Assembly (NCBI RefSeq): GCF_002575655.3
Contig: NC_053036.3
Location: forward strand, 196,262,788 to 196,326,787
Source of the DNA: Aegilops tauschii subsp. strangulata
Lineage: Eukaryota; Streptophyta; Magnoliopsida; Poales; Poaceae
DNA: 64,000 nucleotides
Reading direction: 5' to 3'
Under the pieces are notes generated by a model. That model was not told the origin of the DNA. It worked only from the letters and a program-made list of their open reading frames with translations, and made no database searches. Of this stretch, positions 24,331 to 36,681 are shown one piece after another (positions within the stretch are counted from its first letter, which is position 1; the number at the start of each line of letters is the position of its first letter). The translations under genes were made by a program, and so were the position numbers.

Positions 24331-24879
24331 GATTGTTATCAGAAAGCCGATCATAAAATTTTGAATAATTATTTCTCTTGGGAGCTCATGATTTGGGCAT
24401 GAATATAACATTGATTTAAGCCTCCCCCAAGCTTTAGCGATGCTTTCTCCTTCGCGAGGCCAGAAATTATATATATAATTGCGATCACGATGAACAAGAT
24501 GCATAGGATAAAACTTCTGATGAAATTCCAATTTCAATCGTTTGTAGTTCCATGATCCCATATTATCACATAGCCTATACCATGTCAATGCATCTCCCTT
24601 CAAAGATAAAGGGAAGACCTTCTTCTTAATAACATCATCGGGTATACCTGCAAGCTTAAATAATCCACAAACTTCATCCACATATATTAGGTGCTCATCA
24701 GGATGCATTGTTCCGTCTCCTGCAAAAGGATTAGCTAGCAGTTTTTCTAACATACCCGAAGGAATTTCAAAGTAGATATTTTCATTTTCAGTGGGTTAAG
24801 TAGGTTGAGGAGCAACTCTTTGCTCTACTGGTCGGGGTGGAGATACCCCGAACAAGCCCCTCAGAGGATTACTTTCCAT
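24292..24879 (-). pseudogene. Gag, Sabrina-like element
   Basis: ATG at 24877-24879 starts MESNPLRGLFGVSPPRP. An in-frame TAA at 24796-24798 interrupts after 27 residues, where a single C-to-T change of CAA would explain it. The same frame then carries the Gag core: MLEKLLANPFAGD, KVFPLSLKGDALTWY, FHQKFYP and a GESIAKAWGRLKSML block. A one-base loss near 24360 throws the frame off before it joins pol. Gag would assemble the particle. The start is chosen because it lies about 80 bases inside the primer site and keeps the core in frame. Confidence 0.85.
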
Positions 24880-24956
24880 AGTAACAAGTGACAGTAAATT
24901 TCAGCACACTATATAAATTTTTCCTTACCAAATTCCACCTACCAAAGGCGCTTCAC

Positions 24957-24974
24957 TCCCCGGAAACGGCGCCA
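24957..24974 (-). other. Primer-binding site (tRNA-Asp type)
   Basis: On the minus strand TGGCGCCGTTTCCGGGGA starts 11 bases inside the 5' LTR. It differs by one base from the Athila consensus TGGCGCCGTTGCCGGGGA. Confidence 0.85.
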
Positions 24975-24985
24975 GAAAAGAGTCT

Positions 24986-26512
24986 TGATGACCCACAAGT
25001 ATAGGGGATCTATCGTAGTCCTTTCGATAAGTAAGAGTGTCGAACCCAACGAGGAGCAGAAGGAAATGATAAGCGGTTTTCAGCAAGGTATTCTCTGCAA
25101 GCACTGAAATTATAGGTAACAGATAGTTTTGTGATAGGATAATTGGTAACGAGCAACAAGTAAAGAAAGTAAATAAAGTGCAGCAAGGCGGCCCAATCAT
25201 TTTTGTAGCAAAGGACAAGCCTGGACAAACTCTTATATAGAGAAAAGCGCTCCCGAGGACACATGGGAATTATCGTCAAGCTAGTTTTCATCACGTTCAT
25301 ATGATTCGCGTTCGGTACTTTGATAATTTGATATGTGGGTGGACCGGTGCTTGGGTGCTGTCCTTACTTGGACAAGACAAGCATCCCACTTATGATTAAC
25401 CCCTATTGCAAGCATCCGCCACTACAAAAGAAGTATTAAGGTAAACCTAACCATAGCATGAAACATGTGGATCCAAATCAGCCCCTTACGAAGCAACGCA
25501 TAAACTAGGGTTTAAGCTTCTGTCACTCTAGCAACCCATCATCTACTTATTACTTCCCAATGCCTTCCTCTAGGCCCAAATAATGGTGAAGTGTCATGTA
25601 GTCGACGTTCACATAACACCACTAGAGGATAAACAACATACATCTCATCAACATATCGAACGAATACCAAATTCACATGACTACTAATAGCAAGACTTCT
25701 CCCATGTCCTCAGGAACAAACGTAACTACTCACAAAGCATATTCATGTTCATAATCAGAGAAGTATTAATATGCATATAGGATCTGAACATACGATCTTC
25801 CACCAAATAAACTAACTAGCATCAACTACAAGGAGTAATCAACACTACTAGCAACCTACAGGTACCAATCCCAGAATTAGAGAGAAGAATTGGATACAAG
25901 AGATGAACTAGGGTTTGAGAGGAGATGGTGCTGGTGAAGATGTTGATGGAGATTGCCCTCTCCCGATGAGAGGAGCGTTGGTGATGACGATGTCGATGAT
26001 TTCCCCCTTCCCGGAGGGAAGTGTCCCCAGCAGAACAGCTCTGTCGGAGCCCTAGATTGGTTCCGCCAAGGTTCCGCCTCATGGCGGCGGAGTCTCGTCC
26101 CGAAAGCTTGCTTATGATTTTTCTTCGGACGAAAGACATCATATAGTAGAAGATGGGCACTGGAGGGCCAACAGGGGGCCCACGAGGCAGGGGGCGCGCC
26201 CAGGGGGTAGGGCGCACCCCCCAACCTCGTGGCCAGGGTGTGGGCCCCCTCTGGTATTTCTTCCACTCAGTATTTTTTATTATTTCCAAAAATAACTTTC
26301 GTGGAGTTTCAGGACTTTTGGAGTTGTGCAGAATAGGTGTCTAATATTTGCTCCTTTTCCAGCCCAGAATTCCAGCTGCCGGCATTCTCCCTCCTTATGT
26401 AAACCTTGTAAAATAAGAGATAATAGGCATAAGTATTGTGACATAATGTATAATAACAACCCATAATGCAATAAATATCGATATAAAAGCATGATGCAAA
26501 ATGGACGTATCA
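24986..26512 (-). repeat. 5' LTR of the Sabrina-like element
   Basis: This LTR is 1527 bp with the same ends as the partner at 16184-17691. The target duplication CAAGA follows at 26513-26517. The promoter block (GC-rich palindrome about 26178-26233, then TATA-like ACTATATGATG on the minus strand near 26140) is shared with the other LTR. Confidence 0.9.
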
Positions 26513-26517
26513 CAAGA

Positions 26518-27943
26518 CAACGTGTGTCCCCTCTGGTGAGCGGCGTGCGAGCCGGACTGTCGGGGGTGCGATGCGAACGCGATGCGTACGACTCGTAAGT
26601 GTGCCGCCTTTTCCTTTTGAACTTGCAAAGCGTAACATTTTCGGGCGATCGATCGATAGAAATCCAGAATAAAATGACGAGGGCGGTGCTTTCCCGCGTG
26701 TTAGGCAGGCTAGTTTGAGTGATATGACCTGCTACAGTGCCGTCCACTTGCTCCATTTTCATGTAAGCAAGAGTCTACACTCTTACGTGGGAGGAGTGTG
26801 AAACACGGCGGATCTGATTTTGATCGAGGGATAACTGTTCCCTGCGAAATAATGGAGCACTGTTAGCGATTATAGCATGATAGTTAGGGCATCTCCAGTA
26901 CTGGCCCACAAATTTACACCGGCATCTGTCCAAGGACACTGATGCCACAGGATGCCATCCAATGCTACCTGCATACCTTTCGACAACTATATGAACTAAC
27001 CGGACGAAATTCGTGCAAACAAAGGAAATTTCAAATTAACCGGATGACATTCATTACATTTCGAAAACTTTTCCTATAAACCGGACTAAATTCATTACAT
27101 ATTTCACAAAAACGTACTAAAACCTACTGTAAACCTAATCTAAACGATCGCCGGCGCCTGACCACCATGTCCGGCCATGAACCCGAGAAAGCCGGCCATT
27201 GCCTTTGCCTCCTCCTCATCCGCCTCGATAACCTCCTCCTCCGGAGCACGAGGTTCTGAAGATTTTCGCCTCCACGTCGCCATCAAGCGGCTAATCGACC
27301 GCCGATGTTTATCTCACCAAGCTTGGCATCGACTGAGTGGAGGAGCGGTGGCCTTCCTGGGACCAGAGCGGCGGCGACCTACCATGTACTACTCTTCCTC
27401 GCTGCCGGCTGCGCCCGTGCACACGTGCCGGCTTTGTGGTCGTGGCAGCGGTGGGCGGCCAGGCGGGAGCCAGCAATCTCCTTCGCCTGTTCCCGTGACA
27501 GTACGTCCAAGAGAGCTTTAGAGCGCGCCCGGAGCGGAGCCGCCGATGTCCTTCATCTGCTCCTGCGATAGTATGTCTAAGAGACCTTTGGAGCGCCAGG
27601 AGGCCATGGTTGGAGTGGTGCCGACAGAAGGAAGGGACCAGAGGAGAATGAGTGTGGGTCTTTGGCTATGGCTGGGAGCCGGGGCTCAAGTTCATATAGC
27701 GGGAGAATGACAATGAGCCGCGGCAGACGGACGGACGGCTGGCGCCGGAGTAGGTTCGTCGGCAGCCGCGTGTCATTAATGTGGGTGGCGGACGGAAGGA
27801 TGGCCATGGTTTCGTTAATGCGGAGCATTCACTTGCACCGGGATGCCCGCACGGGTGGCGCTCTCTCGGCCGTCGCGCTGCTGCAATGCTGACGCCAGTG
27901 AGAGGTCGCATCGGGCGTGAATGCGGATGCTGCTTCAGTGACA
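26518..27943. other. Decayed DNA with a GGGCATCTCCA terminus-like start, no clear gene
   Basis: At 26889 GGGCATCTCCAGTACTGG begins a stretch with repeated ACCGGA(C/T) and CATTCATTACAT words, the style of grass Harbinger- or Mutator-like non-autonomous elements. GC-rich frames at 27177-27830 exist on both strands and carry CTCCTGCGATAGTATGTC/CTGTTCCCGTGACAGTACGTC duplicates, but no domain is recognisable. No matching right end was found. Confidence 0.35.
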
Positions 27944-28031
27944 TAACTGCAGGTGTGTTGGGTCACTGACATGTGGGCCCAACGGGCATCTGTCCCGCAT
28001 GTCAGTGACACACCAACTGCACCTGCAGTTA
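27944..28031. repeat. Long hairpin (inverted repeat)
   Basis: The arms at 27944-27977 and 27994-28031 are inverted copies. TAACTGCAGGTG and GTCACTGACATG on the left pair with CATGTCAGTGAC and CACCTGCAGTTA on the right, with a 16-base loop and a few extra bases in the right arm. It could form a strong fold-back in DNA or RNA. Confidence 0.85.
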
Positions 28032-28039
28032 AGTCTGGT

Positions 28040-29240
28040 GAATGCGGCATTGACGTTCTGGAGAGACGGTGACCGTTTCAGGAGGGAAGCACGCGCTAGC
28101 GATGGAAGGGGTTTCGGTAGGCCAGGGCGGTCAGACGCTGGCGTGGTGGTAAAATGTGAACTCATGGATGACGAGCCTTTGAAGCGTATGCGGCACGTAT
28201 TGACAACCAGGCGTCCATGCAATCGCTCTTGTCGCCAGCTAGCCTTCGACGACCACCATTAGACACCACACAACCATGCATAACTTACGAATAATGGACG
28301 AATCGATCAGACACACACTCGTGTGCAGTGGCACTATGATCCGTCGCTCACGATGGTACATATATAGGTACCATAGTACCCTCTCTAGCTAGGCTGTTTT
28401 ATAGATTGTCGTTGTGATGGACGATATACATGAGCAAGGCGCCGAATCACAAGTATGACCGTTGGTGTTGAGCCAGGTGAATACATGCTCGGTGTTCGCG
28501 GAGGCCTCCAGCAAACGTCTAAACAGTAATGTCAGGCACCGCCGGGGCGTGCAGGTGACAGGCTCGCCATTTGTGTTGCGCCATGAGCAGGACTTTGATT
28601 GAGAGGGTGACGTGCATGCATTACCATGGTTTGACATCGTGAGCGTGAGTGTCTGCACACGTACATGCTACTTGCCTCTATGGACGGTGTGCACTAATGT
28701 GTGCATCACGTATAATATAAAAAAAATCGGTTTGTGCATTTAACGCAAAGTATTTTATTTTCATTTGCCTGACGAGTGTGCGTTGCAGCAACGAGTCCGT
28801 GGTTTGATTCCTCACATACGAAAATTTTGGTTTTAATTTCTTTCTCCACTGATAGGCAGGCCCACATAGATAGATAGATAAAGAACACGAGCTGATGAGG
28901 TGCATGCGGACTGTTTGACTGGTCAACCAAAGAAATACGAAGCTATACGCTGAGCCAGTGACCATATAATCACCATATCTCATATACAATGATCAAAGTG
29001 AGATATCAAGACAAGTTCGATGACCGCCAATGCATTTTACTCGGTAGTAAATGACCAGGATTGAAGGGGAATCCAAATTTCCTTCGTCTTCTGTCCTTGA
29101 GCTCTTGACAAACCAATGCACTATACGGTTGTCCGGCCACTCCACCCCAGAGCTGTCACCAAATGTCGTTCATGCCATCCTGGCGGAAGTTATGTGCACA
29201 CAAGAAGAGAACGATTCGATGTGGCGTTAGGGCTGAGGGT
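28040..29240. other. No gene seen
   Basis: This is mixed-composition DNA with short frames on both strands and no recognisable domain or repeat family. Confidence 0.4.
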
Positions 29241-29246
29241 AATTAA

Positions 29247-30480
29247 CTATGTATGGAGACATAGGAGACCTTGAACGTGCATGTGCGAGAGGTTTACATG
29301 TATACGTGGGATGTGTGTGTGTGCGAGCGCGCATGATCGAGATAAAAGAAAGAAGACATAAGTCATAAGATCAATGACATGGGAGAGACGGATCGGTATG
29401 ACAATATGCATGCATGTGGGAGTGCAGGGAAGAAGGCCCGATAATTGAGCATGTGTTTTTGTCTTTAAGAGATAGTGGCGTGGGCTGGAGCATGCATCTA
29501 TGGTGAGCAGAGGGAGCAAGACACAACGATTGTGCAAAAGAGATCAACCTATAGATGCATGTATGGACAGACATATATAGTGTGTGTGATAGGAAGCAAG
29601 AGTGTGTGCGAGAAAGAAATGTTGACGGAGAAACTACAGATAGATACAAAGATAGAGATGCTAGCTAGAGGGACATCGGCTAGTTTGAGTGTTGGAGATG
29701 ACCACCGGGTGGTTCAGAGGGTGAAGTTATGTGTGTGTGAGAGAAAGATAAAAGGAGGGCACATGACTGCATGTAGAGAGAAACATATATAGTGTGTGTG
29801 ATAGGAAGCAAGAGTGAGGGCGAGAAAGAAGGTTGATGGAGAAACAGATAAATAGAAAGATAAAGATGCTAGCTAGTGTGCATTAGAGATAGGAGTCGAG
29901 TGGATCAGAAGGCTGAGTTATGTGTGTGGGTGTGAGAGAGATAGAGCGAGGGTGCATGTGAGTCACATACAAAATATATCAGAGACAAATGAGATCCCGA
30001 GAGACGGAGTTTTGTGTCTGCAAGAGAGAAAGATATTTCACAACGAGAGTGATAGCTAGAGAGACATATGAGGGAACGCAAGATATCTCTAGGGAGAGAG
30101 TGTGTGTGTGAGCGACATACAAGAGAATGGTGGAGAGATATGAGACCTTGGGAGACAGAGTTTGTGTTTGTGTGTGAGAAAGAGATATTTAAGGAAGAGT
30201 GGTAGCTTCTCATACCTAAGGAGCGAAAGACATCTCTGTGTGAGAGGGGTTGTGCGAGTGGCACACAGGGGAATAATAGAGAGAAATGAGACCCCGGGGG
30301 GCGAAGTTTGTGTTTATGTGAGAGAAACAGATTTCACATGGAGAATCATAGTTAGAGACACATAGTAGGGAGCGAGATATACTTAGAGAGAGATAGAGTG
30401 ATGAAGGTCGAGGGAGAGAGTACCGTCAGTGTGTTATGAAGATAAAAGACCATTGTCGACATACAGGTAGCACGAGAGAT
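29247..30480. repeat. Purine-rich GT/GA tract with two tandem periods
   Basis: This long stretch of GAGAGA/GTGTGT-type sequence contains real tandem units. The block starting ACATATATAGTGTGTGTGAT at 29571 is repeated at 29783 (period 212 bp). A different block starting ATGAGA(T/C)C at 29989 recurs at 30140 and 30286 (periods 151 and 146 bp). Frames inside reflect the repeats and are not genes. Confidence 0.75.
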
Positions 30481-30489
30481 ACCCGAGAG

Positions 30490-32803
30490 ACGATGAACGC
30501 ATATAGGTCTAGAGAGATACTCCTATATAAGCATGAGTGATAGCTATATGAGATGGATATCTGGATTAACGGGGATTCAAATATTTAAAATGGAGATCAC
30601 AACATCTATAATATCATAACGCAAATTGGTGTATCAAACATGCATATTCATTTGCATTTGGGGACACGTGTAAGGTTATATAGTTTATCAATATTAGTGA
30701 TCCATAAATTCTTTAATTAGAGACAATGCATGCTTTATATGAAATTAATGTCTAAACGGGATTACACTATATGTTGCGTGTGTGAAACACATTATACATG
30801 TTTGAGAAGTAAAAAAACCTGCATGAAACACATATTAATTGGAGACAGTTAGCGAGGAATGCATACACTGGATTTCAACATAAAGTGGTTTCAAATATTT
30901 GAAAATCCAAATTAAGATGGATACAGCCTTATGAATCTGAGATCATGCCATTTGTAAACCATATTTATGTATAAAGGGTGTTGTGCTTTTGAAAGTATAT
31001 ATAAAAAATGATGTATATAGAATTTTATTCCAATCGAAAATGGATCCTGCCCGAACAAAAATAGAATACAAACTGGATTCGAATTGAGTTGGCACGGTAA
31101 ACGTGCACTCTTGCTCTGCAAAAGTTTGAACGAAGAGGGGAAAGTCGCAGTAACCGCCCAAAACAAAATCTGCGAGATGGAAATTACTGCATATCCCTGA
31201 CACGCAAAGCCCATAGGCTCGATTTCTATAGGTTTCGATAGGGGTAGGTTTGTAATTTCACTCAAATGTGACATAACCACCTCTCACCCGGAGTCATACA
31301 CGGTGGGCGCCAAAACACAGTGTCTCCCCGGCCGAAACCAACTCCCTCCCCGATTCATACATGGTGGGCGCCAAAACAAACTCTCGTCGGCAAATATTCG
31401 GTGTATGCGAGATTACCGTCCTATCCCCAACCGACTAATATTGTTGTGATGTAGGAAATTTTAAACGGGAGCTAAGTTTGTAAATTTCCTTGCATTTGAG
31501 ACAAGCGCGCCCTGAAGACATGGTTCCCCCCTTCCTCTCTCCCTCCATTTCCCCATTCGTACTCCGTGGGCGCCAAAACACCCTCTCCACCGCAGCCTCC
31601 TCCGTCCGCCACCCCGTCCACCGCCGTCCTCCTCCACCATGCCAGAGCTGATACCCCAAAGCCGTCGTCCATTACAAGAGATCGACCTCTCTCATCCACG
31701 GCTTCGGACCAGGATCCTTGCATCCCGTCCTCTCACTTCATCCCCGACGTCGTCCACCTTGCCAGTGCCACTCCTACGATCATCTCGTCCACCGCGCCCC
31801 GCCGCCACCGTCTACCCTCCTAGATCTGCTTCCACGCCGCCGACAGCCATCGCTACCGTAGCACCGCCAAATTCTAAGTAGATGCATACACGGCACCGCA
31901 CCAGAGGCGGTACTCTTTCGTATCTGCTCAGTTTATTTATCGCAGCAAGAAAATAGATCGCCACTGCTTTACTCTGATTTCTTGTCCATCACTTGTTAGT
32001 TGAAAGCAAACATTGGTTGCGAAGTTGCCTTTGTCCGGTTTGCACCTTCAGATCCGCCATGGCACGCTCAACACTATACTCACAATGCTTATGGTTTTCC
32101 CCTTTTATATTCCACACTAGTTAAATGACAGTAGACTAAATTTCTGGGTCAGTCGATTTTTGAGAGCTCGCCGGAGTTCGCCGGTGCGAAGGAAGGGGCT
32201 CGGGTGGGGACGGTGGTGGGGCCTCGCCGAATGAAGAAAACTCGACGTGGGTGGTGGCGGGGGTGGGGGTGGGGGTGGCGGAGGAACATAGGCGGTGGGG
32301 GGGGGGGGTCGGGGCTGGTGGTTCGGCCGGCGGCCCATGCGGTGTTTTATATGGGAAGAATCAGAGACGAGGAAGAAGAAGGGTTAGGAGACGTAGGATC
32401 TTCATCCAACCGCCTGAAATGGTCGACTGACCCAAATGACAAAAGTCACGCGACTTGCATGCAGACATGCCTGTATATTTAGTACCATCATCGTAGCTGC
32501 TTAGCACTGCTCCTAAATCCGTCAAGCTAAACAACGTGCCACTCATAATTCCAAACTTGTTACTCAAATACGAATCTGATATGATGCTGATATTTCTAAA
32601 ACAGATACCGTTTAATTGGTGAGCTAATGTTCCTACTTTACTTTCGAAAAGCACGTGCACCACATATAGAGATACCGCAGGGAGTTGCATTCTTAATGCG
32701 CTCTGGTTCATCATGTGTGGGCACTGCGCACCGAACATTTTATTATCCAAAATCTGCTTGCTCTTCTTTAGCATGTTCCTCTTCCGTTCTTCTTTAATAA
32801 GTA
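30490..32803. other. Mostly non-coding; GTGGGCGCCAAAACA repeats and a G-rich tract
   Basis: The word GTGGGCGCCAAAACA occurs three times (31303, 31364, 31566), each after a short TCATAC/TCGTAC-type lead. A C/T-rich stretch at 31600-31870 looks like a plant 5' exon but has no domain. The strand at 32245-32310 carries GGGGGTGGGGGTGGGGG runs able to form a G-quadruplex. No gene is supported. Confidence 0.4.
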
Positions 32804-32961
32804 CTCTCTCCGTTCCTAAATACAAGTCTTTGTATAGATTCCACCATGGACTACATATGGAACAAAATGAGTGAATCTACACTCTAAAATGTATCTGTAT
32901 ACATCTGTATGTGATCCATAGTGGAAGTCTCTACAAAGACTTATATTTTGAATGGAGGGAG
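32804..32961. repeat. Stowaway-type MITE
   Basis: The element begins CTCTCTCCGTTCCTAAATAC and ends AATGGAGGGAG, inverted ends flanked by TA on both sides. The interior carries GAGTGAATCTACACTCTAAA, typical of a common Triticeae Stowaway family. Confidence 0.9.
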
Positions 32962-33059
32962 TATGATAGTAGTACAATATGTTCCTTGTAGTGAAGATGA
33001 GAAAGGACATTTGCAGTGTAGAGGTCTATATGGTCGGTTGTGATGGACACTTTGAACTC

Positions 33060-33180
33060 TTCGGGCCTCTTTGATTAGTAGGATTTTGTAAACATAGGAA
33101 TAGGAATTGTAGTAGCCTGCCCACTTGAATCCTATAAGATTAGCAAGGAAATGCGGGGAGTTCTGTCGCGTTTGAGAGTT
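33060..33180. repeat. Fragment of a Tourist/Harbinger-like MITE
   Basis: GGGCCTCTTTGATTAGTAGG followed by ATAGGAATAGGAA resembles one end of grass Tourist-like MITEs and the sequence at 38518-38600. The second end is not clear. Confidence 0.35.
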
Positions 33181-33414
33181 ACACTGATATTAACAGTACC
33201 GCACCTTTAGTTGAAGAGAGCTGATATCCGAAGCCTTTCTAGCTATACCGGCAATACTTGCACATATATTCCAGCAAGTTCCACTTTGCTGATTTTACTC
33301 CCGATGCTTACGGTTTTCCCATTATATCTACACTATGATCTTGTAGCTGCTTTGTGTCGCACTGGCAGCAGTCCACTCTTGAAGCTAAACAACACACCAA
33401 TCATACGTCCTAAG

Positions 33415-34680
33415 CACTACAAAAAAGAACACTTCCGTGATGATACGTGTTTGTAACAGTAGGTCACGTTTTCTGTCATGCATGTACATCCATGACGATT
33501 TTATGACAGAATCAAGATAGTCATACCTGGGCTGTCGTAGAAGTGTTACATGACATTACCAAAATTATCATCACGGAAGTGTCCACTTCCATGACGATAA
33601 ATCGCACGTCATAGAAGTGCTTTCATCAAGGGTGACTGACACGTGGCATCCACCATAACGGGTCGCCGTTAAGCTATCGGGTCCGGTTTTGGATCCGATA
33701 ACCCGTTAACAGCTCGGACCAATGAGGATTTTCCACGTGTAAAATTGTCATTGGCCGGAGGAAACACGTGTTGGCGGGACAGATTTCATCCATTCATTGG
33801 ACAGGAGGTGCCTATGATATGTCGACACGTGGCATGGTCCAATAGAGGCCCATTCCGGTGAAAAGGCCGACCGTTTGACTTGGTCAAACTGTAACGGGCT
33901 GGCCCACGGAAAGCCTGTTAACGGTCTGTTCGTATATAGCCCATTTACGGCCCGCTAACTCACGTCCCGTTACGGCCTACCGGAATTAAGCCCAGTAGCT
34001 TCATCCGGGCCATCCAATATGATTCCAGCCCATTGTAACTTCCGGCCCATGTATGGCCCATGATGTCTTTCGGCCCATACGAGGCCATTTGTCACTCTTG
34101 GCCCATTAACGGCCCATGGTGAATCTGGCCCGCAATGAACAGTGTACCGCTTTATACCCATTAAGGGCCCTTTATTCAATTGGGCCATTTCCAACCGTGT
34201 TATCTTTCGGCCTTCTCAGGGCCCATTTATTCCTAGGCTTGTTTCCAGCATTCGGTTACTTACGGCCCGTTACTGGCCTTTTCTGCTTGTGGGCCAAATT
34301 CAGCCCGTGGTTACAATCGGCCCTTTTGCGGCCCGTTAATCCGTTGGGCCATTTTTGTAGTGTCATCAAATATGGCAGATTAACACGACCCGTTATGGTC
34401 TGCCCATGAACGGATGATTCCAAATCTAGCCCGTCTACGGCCCATAATGCGGTCTGTTATTGGCCCATGTTTGGCCGATCGATCATACGACCCGTAGAAG
34501 GCCCATTGATGCTACGGCCCATAGAAGGCCCATCGTTTCTACGGCCCTTAGAAGGCCCATTGTTTCTATGGCCCGTAGGAGGCCCATGGTAACTACAGTA
34601 AATATGTAGCCCATGGTTATTGTGGACTAGTCTTAAAAAATAGGTTATTGCGGCCACTAGCAAACCGCGAAAAAAGAACT
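33415..34680 (-). mobile_element. CACTA transposon terminus with subterminal repeats
   Basis: CACTACAAAAAAGAACACTT at 33415 is a CACTA-type terminal repeat. It is followed by TGATGATACGTG and short words repeated in both orientations (TCATAGAAGTG, TTCCATGACGATAA). From 33890 to 34620 GGCCCAT and GGCCCGT occur dozens of times, usually joined to TACGG or TAACGG. That is the dense subterminal repeat array where En/Spm transposase binds. The reverse-strand exons from 34918 onward belong to the same element. The far terminus was not found. Confidence 0.75.
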
Positions 34681-34917
34681 GCACTGACTACAAGCAAACA
34701 AATAAACAAGACAACAAGGAAATAAATACGCAAGCAACTTACGCTAGGCTATCATGGCTATTACACATATTACATCCACTGGGCATCAAAGTTCGCCACC
34801 AGTGCAAATATAGGGAACAAAGCCGCATATCATATACACTAGTTGTCAAACTTGGCGACCAGTGCAAATAAATGCCGCAACAAAACAAGTCCAGAACTGA
34901 AACCACTTCAGAAGAGC

Positions 34918-35355
34918 TCAAGAAACAATATCCTGGGTACCCATAATGCTGGCAAGATGCTTAGCAAGCTTATTAACTTTCTCTTGTTTGGCGCTTAAAT
35001 CCTCCAACACTTGTTGTTGCATAAGAAAGTATGCATCTGAATTCTGCAAGGACTTCCTCAGTCCTTCGGCTTCTTGCTGCAGCACAGCTGATTGATGCCT
35101 TTCAGCTTGTAGCTGAGACTGAAGAAGACGAAGTGATTCAGGCAGCGAGTTCGAAGAGCTTGTGCCAGCGGTACTGGCCAGTAACTCGAACACTACATTA
35201 ACGCAGGACTGTGGGGTTTTCTCACTGTCTACAAGATCGTTTTTATCACCTTTCATGGAGACCAACAGGGCTGTCTCATTATCTTGAACCTTTTCTGCAT
35301 TACTTTCTCTACCATTGCATAGTGGGGTGCTCTTCTCCAATATTCTGTTCGCATA
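34918..35355 (-). pseudogene. CACTA gene, last exon (coiled coil)
   Basis: This minus-strand exon starts after a clean acceptor (TTTCTCTTGTAG at 35356-35367) and reads YANRILEKST to a stop at 34918. It holds a leucine/glutamine-rich helical segment (LRLLQSQLQAERHQSAVLQQ and onward) with heptad spacing, a likely coiled coil. I recognise it as the C-terminal exon found in Triticeae CACTA ORFs, where it would aid multimerisation of the element-encoded protein. The exon itself has no stop, but upstream exons of the gene are damaged, so the whole is probably dead. Confidence 0.6.
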
Positions 35356-35841
35356 CTACAAGAGAAAGAAGCAGACACATCACAGGTTTAGCATGTAGTA
35401 TACGAAGCTCATTTGGGTAAACCGGTTCAGTAGTAAGGTGGACAGGATAACAGCATGAAACAAACATATATCTATGTACTATGGTCACTGTATTGTCCAT
35501 ATCATTCTAGTTTATGTTGCCAAATCAAGATAGAGACACAGTTCAACTCATATATTTTTGAGACAAAACAACATAGACAGAATATAAGTGTGAGAAACTA
35601 CACAACATTGGCAACACTTGTAATGTGCATCACATGAGAACATAACTATTTATACAACTGAAACTGAAATCAACATAGAGCAAGAAGTTAGAACAACAAT
35701 CCAGTTAAAGAAATAGGTTTAAAACATACATGTTGCACCATTGGAGTTTCAATTGGATCCTTCAAATTCGAAAGTAGTTGGTATGAGTAAATACAGTGAT
35801 GCAACAGCAAAGGAGTATGGACCATAGCTACAGAATCTGAC

Positions 35842-36204
35842 TTGAGAATAGTTGCTCTTCTGCTTTAAACGTGGAGTTTGGGTTCGTTGTGGTGGTCTTC
35901 GTGCTTTGGGCACTGCAGTTGCTTTACAAACTGCTCGTGTGGGGCTACTCTGTGGTGGACATGGTGCTTTGTCAACTAGAAGTGGGTTACTATCTGCTGG
36001 GGTTGGGGTTACATGGGTTGTAGCTAGTTCTCTACCCAACGGTGTAAGTGTGCAATCTGTAAGAGTCTCGATTATGTGTGGTGGGGCTAGTTTGTGGGCC
36101 AGTACAACCATGGTTCTATCTGCATCCACGGGTAGCACTGTCTTTTGTGAAGAACGGGGTTTTGCTCCCTTAGATACTGCCATCACCCCCTCCAATTCAA
36201 ATGG
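35842..36204 (-). pseudogene. CACTA gene exon, copy 1 of the duplicated exon with a Pro-rich extension
   Basis: The exon begins after TTTATCAG (acceptor at 36205-36206) with CCATTTGAATTGG (PFELEGVMAVSKGAKPRSS). It shows the PVDAD motif shared with the later copies, then a Pro/Thr-rich stretch, and ends before a GTCAGA donor (35840-35841). It has no enzymatic motif. It is the most downstream member of an exon array on the minus strand. Confidence 0.5.
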
Positions 36205-36681
36205 CTGATAAATAAGAAAAGAAATTGAACGTACATACATTGTATGATAGACAGATGTGGTAATTCACATATATGTTGTCTAACCAAACAGGATAGCATG
36301 ACACAATTTCATAGATATGATGCCTAACTAAACAGGATAGCATGACACAGTTTCAGATATATGATGGATAACTTAACAGGATATAATGGCATAACTCAAC
36401 ATATGATGAGTATCTAAACAGGATGACATGACAAAACTATATGATGTCTTTCTAAAATAGGTTGGGATGAAATAATTCACATACATGTTGTCTAAGTATA
36501 CAAGATGGCATGATACGATTGACATAATTGATTCATATACTAAGCAGCTGGCACTCGCATGTATGATCTCTAGACTAAGCAGATGGAATTCAATATTGTG
36601 CATATGATGTCTAAACTAAGAAATCCAAGACACCGTATGCATGATACGAGAAATATAAACATTGCAACTTAGAGCATACAC

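Larger units (their letters stand above)
16184..26512 (-). mobile_element. Full-length Athila-lineage (Sabrina-like) Gypsy retrotransposon
   Basis: Two direct LTRs (16184-17691 and 24986-26512) bound the element, and CAAGA is duplicated at 16179-16183 and 26513-26517, so the insertion is complete at 10,329 bp. On the minus strand the order is 5' LTR, primer site, gag, protease, reverse transcriptase, RNase H, integrase, accessory ORF, polypurine tract, 3' LTR. Order and DD35E integrase place it in the Gypsy (Ty3) superfamily, and the tRNA-Asp-type primer site fits Athila. Gag and pol carry two nonsense codons (24796-24798 and 21318-21320) and two single-base frameshifts (near 24360 and 21800), so it cannot move on its own. 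The family name is from recall. Confidence 0.9.

Noticed and set aside
31600..31880. First exon of a plus-strand gene
   Set aside because: There is a leader-like C/T composition and an ATG, but no domain, no downstream exon, and several competing frames.
34353..34362. TTTTTGTAGTG as right end of the CACTA begun at 33415
   Set aside because: The GGCCCAT-type subterminal repeats continue unbroken past it and the sequence before it is not the inverse of the 33415 terminus.
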